Assembly: GCA_039583875.1 (NCBI GenBank) | Contig: CM077163.1 | Coordinates: 230,446,646 to 230,510,645, forward strand | From: Platanthera guangdongensis | Taxonomy: Eukaryota > Streptophyta > Magnoliopsida > Asparagales > Orchidaceae | Length of the DNA stretch: 64,000 nucleotides | Direction: 5' to 3' | Shown: positions 56,409 through 64,000 of the stretch, piece by piece | Position numbering within the stretch: position 1 is the stretch's first letter | Layout: every line of letters starts with the position of its first letter | Made by a program: the position numbers and the translations under genes | The notes under the pieces: model-generated | The model's database searches: none | What the model was told of the DNA's origin: nothing | The model's input: only the letters and a program-made list of their open reading frames with translations

Positions 56409-56570
56409 AGAAGCCTCGTCCCGGTAGAGTCCTGTATTTTTCTTATGTTGTATTGAGTCCAGCCCCCGACCAGCTGAGTCGGGGGGGTCATGTAACCCAT
56501 CTTTTTCCCCATTTGAGGATGTAAGATTTGCTAAGGACTAATTGAGATGCTTAGTTCTTTTGCTCCGAGA
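56409..56570 (+). other. Spacer after gag-pro
   Basis: Short non-coding region before the tandem array. No RT remnant is detectable. Confidence 0.5.
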
Positions 56571-58960
56571 TGGTCCCGCTGCCCAGGCTCTCACTAGCTG
56601 GGCAGGGACGATGGTACCTCTCGTTGATGCATAGTTGTCTCACCTCGAGATGGATTCCGCTGCCAGACTCTCACCTAGCTGGCAGGGCAGGTTGATCTCT
56701 CGGAGGGTGGGAAGGTCTCACCTCGGGATGGATTCCGCTGCCAGGCTCTCACCTAGCTGGCAGGGCAGGTTGATCTCTCGGAGGGTGGGAAGGTCTCACC
56801 TCGGGATGGATTCCGCTGCCAGGCTCTCACCAAGCTGGCAGGGCAGGTTGATCTCTCGGAGGGTGGGTAGGTCTCACCTCAGGATAGATTCCGCTGTCAG
56901 GCTCTCACCTAGCTGGCAGGGCGGGTTGATCTCTCGGAGGGTGGGTAGGTCTCACCTCGGGATAGATTCCGCTGCCAGGCTCTCACCTAGCTGACAGGGC
57001 GGGTTGATCTCTCGGAGGGTGGAAAGGTCTCACCTCGGGATGGATTCCGCTGCCAGGCTCTCACCTAGCTGGCAGGGCAGGTTGATCTCTCGGAGGGTGG
57101 GAAGGTCTCACCTCGGGATGGATTCCGCCGCCAGGCTCTCACCTAGCTGGCAGGGCAGGTTGATCTCTCGGAGGGTGGGAAGGTCTCACCTCGGGATGGA
57201 TTCCGCTGCCAGGCTCTCACTTAGCTGGCAGGGCAGGTTGATCTCTCGGAGGGTGGGTAGGTCTCACCTCGGGATGGATTCCGCTGCCAGGCTCTCACCT
57301 AGCTGGCAGGGCAGGTTGATCTCTCGGAGGGTGGGAAGGTCTCACCTCGGGATGGATTCCGCTGTCAGGCTCTCACCTAGCTGGCAGGGCAGGTTGATCT
57401 CTCGGAGGGTGGGAAGGTCTCACCTCGGGATGGATTCCGCTGCCAGGCTCTCACCTAGCTGGCAGGGCAGGTTGATCTCTCGGAGGGTGAGAAGGTCTCA
57501 CCTCGAGATGGATTCCGCTGCCAGGCTCTCACCTAGCTGGCGGGGCAGGTTGATCTCTCGGAAGGTGGGAAGGCTCACCTCGGGATGGATTCCGCTGCCA
57601 GGCTCTTACCTAGCTGGCAGGGCAGGTTGATCTCTCGGAGGGTGGGTAGGTCTCACCTCGGGATAGATTCCGCTGCCAGGCTCTCACCTAGCTGGCAGGG
57701 CGGGTTGATCTCTCGGAGGGTGGGTAGGTCTCACCTCGGGATAGATTCCGCTGCCAGGCTCTCACCTAGCTGGCAGGGCGGGTTGATCTCTCGGAGGGTG
57801 GAAAGGTCTCACCTCGGGATGGATTCCGCTGCCAGGCTCTCACCTAGCTGGCAGGGCAGGTTGATCTCTCGGAGGGTGGGAAGGTCTCACCTCGGGATGG
57901 ATTCCGCTGCCAGGCTCTCACCTAGCTGGCAGGGCAGGTTGATCTCTCGGAGGGTGGGAAGGTCTCACCTCGGGATGGATTCCGCTGCCAGGCTCTCACT
58001 TAGCTGGCAGGGCAGGTTGATCTCTCGGAGGGTGGGTAGGTCTCACCTCGGGATGTATTCCGCTGCCAGGCTCTCACCTAGCTGGCAGGGCAGGTTGATC
58101 TCTCGGAGGGTGGGAAGGTCTCACCTCGGGATGGATTCCGCTGCCAGGCTCTCACCTAGCTGGCAGGGCAGGTTGATCTCTCGGAGGGTGGGAAGGTCTC
58201 ACCTCGGGATGGATTCCGCTGCCAGGCTCTCACCTAGCTGGCAGGGCAGGTTGATCTCTCGGAGGGTGAGAAGGTCTCACCTCGAGATGGATTCCGCTGC
58301 CAGGCTCTCACCTAGCTGGCGGGGCAGGTTGATCTCTCGGAAGGTGGGAAGGCTCACCTCGGGATAGATTCCGCTGCCAGGCTCTCACTTAGCTGGCAGG
58401 GCAGGTTGATCTCTCGGAGGGTGGGTAGGTCTCACCTCGGGATGGATTCCGCTGCCAGGCTCTCACCTAGCTGGCAGGGCAGGTTGATCTCTCGGAGGGT
58501 GGGAAGGTCTCACCTCGGGATGGATTCCGCTGCCAGGCTCTCACCTAGCTGGCAGGGCAGGTTGATCTCTCGGAGGGTGGGAAGGTCTCACCTCGGGATG
58601 GATTCCGCTGCCAGGCTCTCACCTAGCTGGCAGGGCAGGTTGATCTCTCGGAGGGTGAGAAGGTCTCACCTCGAGATGGATTCCGCTGCCAGGCTCTCAC
58701 CTAGCTGGCGGGGCAGGTTGACCTCTCGGAAGGTGGGAAGGCTCACCTCGGGATGGATTCCGCTGCCAGGCTCTCACCTAGCTGGCAGGGCAGGTTGATC
58801 TCTCGTGGAAGCCAAGTCCTTTGCTCCGAGATGGATTCCGCTGTCAGGCTCTCACCTAGCTGGCAGGGCTGGTTGATCTCTCGTGGAAACCAAGTTTGTT
58901 ACCCAGAGAAGCTCTCGCCACCTAGGCTCCCATAGCTGGCGTGCCAGGTTGACTCCCTGG
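56571..58960 (+). repeat. 78-bp tandem array (about 28 copies) with a hairpin core
   Basis: The unit is typified by CACCTCGGGATGGATTCCGC, then CTGCCAGGCTCTCACCTAG and CTGGCAGGGCAGG. Period 78 bp, with some 77-bp units. Each unit can form CTGCCAG/CTGGCAG around a 12-nt loop. Marginal units at 56,578-56,606 and 58,915-58,945 are diverged but keep pairing (CTGCCCAG/CTGGGCAG; CGCCA/TGGCG). A marked variant block (GGTGAGAAGGTCTCACCTCG) recurs at 57,487, 58,266 and 58,655, showing higher-order duplication. Confidence 0.95.
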
Positions 58961-59032
58961 AGAGGCGTGCAAGGAAATTGCACTCGGCGAATACGTTGGT
59001 TGGACATTTCTTTCCGAGTTTGTGCCAACCTC

Positions 59033-59049
59033 GAAAAGAGCGGGGATTG
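59033..59049 (+). other. Polypurine tract of the TR-GAG element
   Basis: GAAAAGAGCGGGGATTG directly before the 3' LTR. Confidence 0.75.
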
Positions 59050-60332
59050 TGTACAACCCCGTATTCGCCCCGGTATAGTTTTAAGCTTTTGGGAGATTTT
59101 GCACTCTCGGTGGCCAATTTTGGCTCTAGCTCGGAAACATACTAGTAGGGGGAGGAAAAATCTACCTCCCCCCAGTGGCCCTCTTTTGAGGGGCGGGTGC
59201 GGCAAGTTGGCTAACACCAGCCCCCGTCCCGATAGGTGCTTGGCGGCCTGGTGGGGCGAGACCGGCCGGGGGCCGGGGTCTCGCCCCTGCTCCTTCTAGC
59301 CTGGCGGCCTGGTGGGGCGAGACCGGCCGGGGGCCGGGGTCTCGCCCTTGCTCCTTCTAGACTGGCGGCCTGGTGGGGCGAGACCGGCCGGGGGCCGGGG
59401 TCTCGCCCCTGCTCCTTCTAGCCTGGCGGCCTGGTGGGGCGAGACCGGCCGGGGGCCGGGGTCTCGCCCCTGCTCCTTCTAGCCTGGCGGCCTGGTGGGG
59501 CGAGACCGGCCGGGGGCCGGGGTCTCGCCCCTGCTCCTTCTAGCCTGGCGGCCTGGTGGGGCGAGACCGGCCGGGGGCCGGGGTCTCGCCCCTGCTCCTT
59601 CTAGCCTGGCGGCCTGGTGGGGCGAGACCGGCCGGGGGCCGGGGTCTCGCCCCTGCTCCTTCTAGCCTGGCAGCCTGGTGGGGCGAGACCGGTCGGGGGC
59701 CGGGGTCTCGCCCCTGCTCCTTCTAGCCTGGCGACCTGGTGGGGCGAGACCGGCCGGGGGCCGGGGTCTCGCCCCTGCCCCTTCTAGCCTGGCGGCCTGG
59801 TCGGGCGAGACCGGCCGGGGGCCGGGGTCTCGCCCCTGCTCCTTCTAGCCTGGCGGCCTGGTGGGGCGAGACCGGCCGGGGGCCGGGGTCTCGCCCTTGC
59901 CCCCCTGCAGTTTTACCTTCTTGCCCTCGGGGGGAATTCCCTCTTTACCCCCCGGCGTGGCTGTTTTCTATTGGCCCGAGGCCTTTTGGCCGTAAGGGTA
60001 TTTCGGTCTTTTTACCCCCAGGACTTGGAAAAACTATAAATAGACCCCCTTGGGTGCCTTGGAGAGGGGCTTTTTCTTAGCTTCCTCCTCCCTTAGCTTC
60101 TTCTTGGTAGAGTGGAGAGAGCTCTCCAAGGCGCCTAGCCTAGCCCTTTGGTAAGGGAGGGGAAGAGCTCAGGTAGCCTTCCGGGTGTGAGGTGGGACCT
60201 CCGTGCTAGAGCCGAGGGTCTGTTCATAGTCTCCTAAGTCTCCGGTCCGTGACGTTCTCTAGAGTGTAGTAGGTGTGAGGTCACCCCTTTCAGGGACCCC
60301 GAACTCCACAGAGGTCAATTTTGGCTTCAACA
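59050..60332 (+). repeat. 3' LTR of the TR-GAG element
   Basis: Same structure as the 5' LTR, including eleven 61-bp units (about 59,239-59,905) and TATAAATA near 60,035-60,042. Confidence 0.93.
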
Positions 60333-62361
60333 TGCATGTCCCGGATGCTTCACGGACTAAGCTGGATGCAAAGTCAAGAAAGCTTGTCTTTGTTAGCTAC
60401 GATGAGCGGAAGAAGGGATGGAAATGCATGGATCCTGCGACGAAGAAGTTCGTTGTGTCAAGAGATGTTGTCTTTAACGAGCTGACGTCGTATGTAGGTG
60501 GCTCGGTTGAGCTAACCAGAAGCAAGGTTGATGAAGAACCGATGGTGGCTGCTGAAGGCCTGGAAGAGGAGCTTGCTATTTCACCAGCAGCTCCTATTGC
60601 TTCAAATTCTAGTGCTGAGGCTTCTGGCTCAGGAAGCAGGGGGAGCATTGCTCAAAGCTTGCCTGAAGGTGGTGATGAGCCTGAAGGAGCAACAGAGGTA
60701 GTAAACAAGGAGCAAACCCTTCGGAGATCGAAGAGTGTTATTAAGCCACCGGCTCGTTACTGTGATAGGAATGCAGTGAGTTTTGTCTCCTGCTTCTTTG
60801 CAGGTCCTCTGGATGAGCGCGAGCCTGCAAACTTCAATGAGGCCACTGGAGTCAAGGAGTGAGAAGATGTCATGAAGGAAGAGATTGCTGCTCTCAAGAA
60901 GAATAAAACCTAGGATCTTGTGCCCAAGGTTGATGACATTACTTCAGTGACTTGCAAGTGGGTGTTTAAGTTAAAAAGAAGGCTGATGGGAGCATTGATA
61001 GATACAATGCTTGTCCGGTTGCTCGAGGATTCTCACAGCAGTATGGAGAAAACTATGAAGAGACATTTAGTCCAGTTGCAAAGATGACTTCCGTTAGAGT
61101 GGTGATCGCCTTGACAGCTAGCAAGGGTTGGAGGATGTGACAACTTGATGTGAAGAATGCTTTTCTTTACAGAGAAATTGACAAAAATATCTTCATGTAT
61201 CAGCCACTTGGATTTGTTTCTGAAGTTTATTCGGACTATGTCTGTAAGCTCAGGAAGGCTCTCTATGGGTTGAAGGAAGCTCCTAGAGCTTGGTATGAGA
61301 AGGTTGCAGAATATCTCCAATTCTGTGGGTATCTTGCTTCCAACTCGGATTCTAGCTTGTTCGTCAAGAAACAGGGGGAGCTTCAAGTCTTGGTCCTGCT
61401 GTATGTGGATGATATGATCATCACAGGGAATTTGGAGGAGGAAGTAGCAAGGCTTAGGGCTGAACTTGCTATATGCTTCGAGATGAAAGACTTGAGAGAG
61501 CTTCATCACTTTCTCGGTCTTGAAGTGGAGAGGAAGAAGAGCGATATACTCATTTGCCAAAGAGGATATGCAAATCGCATTGTGAAACGGTTCGGCATGA
61601 GCGAAGGAAAGAGTTGCTCTACTCCACTAGAACATGGGCTGAAGCTTCGACGAGATGAGGGAAGGATTCTTCCTGACCCCTTGGTGTTCAGAGCTCTTGT
61701 TGGAAGCTTGATCTACCTGACGATTACAAGGTCAGACATTGCTTACGTTGTTGGCTGAGTAAGTCGGTTTATGGCTGAATCAAGGAAGCCTCATCTAGTG
61801 GCGACAAAAAACATTCTGAAGTATGTCAAGACAACTTCTGACATGGGACTTCTCTATAAAAGGGACTCAAATTTTGCCTTGCTTGGTTACACGGATGCTG
61901 ACTATGGCGGTGATTCGGATGATCGAAGGTCAACTTCAGATTATGTGTTCGCTTGCGGATCAGCTAGCATCTCGTGGTGTAGTAAGAAGCAGGACTCGGT
62001 GTCCGTCTTAACTACGGAGGCAGAGTATAAGGCTTCGGCTTTGGCTGCTCGGGAAGCCATCTGGTTGAGGAGGCGTATAGAGGATGTGCATGAAGAAGTG
62101 CAAGGGCCAACTTTACTCCGGGGTGACAATGAGAGTGCTCTCAAGCTGGTAAACAATCCAGTGTGTCACGCTAGGACCAAGCATATTGAGATCGATCACC
62201 ACTTCATAAGGGAGAAGGTGTTGGAGGGATCTCTTCTGGTCGGGCATGTTCGGAGTGAAGATAATCTTGCTGACATCTTCACGAAGCCACTGTCGAAGGG
62301 GCCTTTTGAGCGGTTGCGCAGCTTGCTGGGCTTGATCACCACTTCTCACTTCAAGGGGGAG

Positions 62362-64000
62362 TGTTGAAATTTATGAAGTGAAAGTGGTTGATGGGCAGGC
62401 CGGGCGGCCTGAGCGGACAGAGTCTGCGGACTGGGCGGACTGGGCGGGCTATTATTATGCAGCCTGGTGATAGGCCTAGTTGGACATGTCTGTTCTTATA
62501 GAGCGGCCTGATCGGTCTGTGTCCGCAGTATGGGCTGACTGTTGGTTGCATTTTGGATGCTAGCTTGGCTATTCTTGAGGAGCGGCTTGTGCGGCCTAGT
62601 GTGCGGGCTATGCAGTCTGCTATGAGGATTGGTTGGTCTTTGGCCAAGGACATCGGGCTTCGAGCAAAGCGGACTGCGCGGACTACGATATGCGGACTGC
62701 AGGCAGTGCTTGGTTGATCAATGGCTTTGCGGGTTTGCAAGCTTGAGTTAACAGGCTGGTTCTGTGCTCTATCTGCATGAGGAGTGGCGGACTGGCTAGT
62801 CCGCGGTGTCCGCTGTTGCGGACTGGCCTTAGGAGTTTGGCTGTGGCCTTGCCGAGCTATGGTAGTTCAACATTGTTGTTGCTGTGGTGGACTGGTGTTT
62901 GGAGTCCGGCAGATGGTCGTTGCGGTGGGCAGACGTGCGAGTAGTGTGTGGACTGCCTTACTCTGGCGAGGTGTTGGCGGTCTGCATTCTGGTTGAGTGG
63001 CGGACGGATCTATGTCCGCCGAGCTCGCGCTAGGTCTTTGGTGTTTTACTGGATTTGGTCACATTCTGTGACAAGATCAGTGCGTCCGCTGTATTCGCCA
63101 AGTCCGCTGTTGACCGGGCGGACTGCCCTTGGTCGTGGACTTGTGGATGTTAGAGGTGTTGCTCTGGTGGTGTGCGGACTGCCTCTTGTATGAGCGGACA
63201 GTCACTGAAGGGGGATGTTGCTGTCCTGCGATGGTTGTGGGCTCTGCGGGTTGGTGCCTTGTCCGCATAGCTTGGGTGGACTGATGAGAGTTCGCCTATA
63301 GGTGCATCGCTTTTCTCCTGGCGGTTTGCTCCTTGGAATCCGGCTAAGTCCTTGCAGGCTCAGCGGACGGGTGTTTAGTTAGCGCGCGGGCTGGGGCAGT
63401 GTCTCTATCCACTAGTGAGGTGACCACACTCCTCACCTCGCCTATAAATAGAACCCCCCGGCACGTCTACAGTAACTGAGTGAACAGTAAGTGGGGGCTC
63501 AATCAAAGTGCTGCGGTCTCAATTTTTTCTGTCAACGCGGATTGAATCAGAGTTGACTATTGTTATGTGCAGGTCGCGCGGCTACCTTCAAGGAGTCAGG
63601 AGTTTGGCTTTGACTTCGGTCAAGTACTTGGAAGTGTGCGGTCTCTGTGGTCTCAACAGGTCGCTCTGCGGCTTGTCAGTTCTCTGCTTCAGATTTGCCA
63701 AGTTCCAATAACTTGTCTGCCAGTCTCAGGCGGGTAGGCGGTCTGTTCTTCAGTTCATCAGCAGTACGCGAATAACGGAGTGTCCGCGCAGCCTTGCGGT
63801 CTCAGACGGACTCTGTGTTCTATTCGGCGTGTAGCAGCTAGAGTTCGGGTGGTTTCAGCAACGAGGCGGACTCGGCGGTCTCGGCGGTCTGCAATTCTGT
63901 TCGCTCGGCTTGTTTTGGGCTTTCTGTTTTGTAGTTTGTGTACTGACGAAATCATGTCTCGCCACGTATGTATCTCCTTGTAAAGAAGTTAATGAATAAG
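62362..64000 (+). repeat. 3' LTR of the copia element, cut by the window end
   Basis: Begins TGTTGAAATTTATGAAGTG after the purine tract and matches the 5' LTR throughout. TATAAATA at 63,443-63,450. By comparison with the 5' LTR, roughly 130 bp are missing beyond 64,000. Confidence 0.92.

Larger units (their letters stand above)
52958..60332 (+). mobile_element. Young non-autonomous gag-pro Tat-like element (TR-GAG type)
   Basis: LTRs 52,958-54,241 and 59,050-60,332 (1,284 and 1,283 bp) begin TGTACAACCCCGTATTCGCC and end TTGGCTTCAACA. I count roughly six differences between them. A perfect target duplication TGCAT lies at 52,953-52,957 and 60,333-60,337 inside a copia integrase codon run. The primer-site candidate TGGTGCGGTGAGCGTGG (54,245-54,261) and purine tract GAAAAGAGCGGGGATTG (59,033-59,049) are shared with the Tat-like element at 30,889. 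It encodes gag-protease only, then a 78-bp tandem array. Confidence 0.93.
50907..62367 (+). pseudogene. Copia gag-pol polyprotein, split by a nested element
   Basis: Left part 50,907-52,957. Gag has VLKRAVSQELFDHIIGC and FLENELARATQGDLT, knuckle CYRCHQRGHFKRDC near 51,670, protease WIVDSGCAHHLT near 51,846, and integrase WHERLGHVRM, IDDYSRYTWVYF and LRTDNGGEF. Right part 60,333-62,367: the integrase end (SRKLVFVSYDERKKGWKCMD), then RT with YGLKEAPRAWYEKV and LYVDDMIITGN, and RNase H with [18 protein letters not shown] and [10 protein letters not shown]. Stops at about 50,949, 51,232, 52,723, 60,860, 60,911, 61,138 and 61,757, and a frameshift near 51,790, inactivate it. Confidence 0.92.
49047..64000 (+). 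mobile_element. Ty1/Copia retrotransposon with 1.77-kb LTRs, runs past the window end
   Basis: 5' LTR 49,047-50,816 (TGTTGAAATTTGTGAAG to TTCAACA). Primer site TGGTATCATAGGGAGG starts at 50,817. Gag and pol follow, interrupted by a younger element at 52,958-60,332. The 3' LTR starts at 62,362 after the purine tract AAGGGGGAG and is cut by the window end. The solo LTR at 12,919-14,438 belongs to the same family. Confidence 0.92.

Noticed and set aside
56635..58798. Long plus-strand frames encoding 26-residue repeats (SHLGMDSAARLSPSWQGR...)
   Set aside because: They arise from a 78-bp tandem repeat whose period is a multiple of three. Several 77-bp units break the frame, no start context or domain is present, and the sequence lies in a retrotransposon 3' region.
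62784..63983. Frames matching those at 49,460-50,658
   Set aside because: They are the same non-coding LTR sequence in the two LTRs, not a duplicated gene.

Overview
This window is nuclear DNA from a land plant, most likely a flowering plant. It holds one conserved host gene, an ERECTA-family receptor kinase with one LRR per 72-nt exon, among dense nested LTR retrotransposons, hAT and MULE-type DNA transposons, a tandem TRIM array and 5S-derived Cassandra-like pieces. I could not fix the species from sequence alone.

Region 1 (1-18,091). A minus-strand ERL-type (ERECTA-like) gene runs from the ATG at 17,537 to the stop at 387. I could place 26 exons by hand. Every junction has GT/AG ends, the exon lengths sum to 2,985 nt (994 codons plus stop), and no in-frame stop was seen. 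Intron 11 is 11,569 bp (3,840-15,408). It holds an internally deleted Ty3/Gypsy Tekay-like element (4,701-12,560) invaded by a small LTR element (10,419-12,336). A MULE-like inverted-repeat element (12,702-14,774) with a copia solo LTR inside it (12,919-14,438) follows.

Region 2 (18,092-30,664). This is a transposon graveyard. It contains a deleted hAT (18,100-19,154), a gag-only LTR element (19,374-22,124), a Tekay LTR fragment, three rearranged Cassandra/5S-like pieces, a copia remnant and the decayed full-length hAT (25,950-30,262) related to the deleted one.

Region 3 (30,665-47,843). A tandem TRIM array (four LTRs, three 64-bp internal segments) was entered by a 10.8-kb Tat-like Ty3/Gypsy element (30,889-41,705, TSD GGTAG) and by a decayed minus-strand copia element (41,955-47,210). 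The Tat-like element carries sense gag-pro-RT remnants, a 111-bp tandem array and, on the opposite strand, two separate spliced genes. Each antisense gene has its own TATA box.

Region 4 (47,844-64,000). A small hAT with GAGCTC repeats is followed by a plus-strand copia element with 1.77-kb LTRs (49,047 to beyond the window end). Its integrase codons are split by a very young non-autonomous gag-protease element (52,958-60,332, TSD TGCAT). That element keeps an intact 703-codon gag-pro frame, has eleven 61-bp hairpin-forming repeats in each LTR, and has about 28 copies of a 78-bp repeat before its 3' LTR. The 78-bp and 111-bp arrays share a covarying hairpin. The hairpin arrays and the two antisense genes are the least explained features here.
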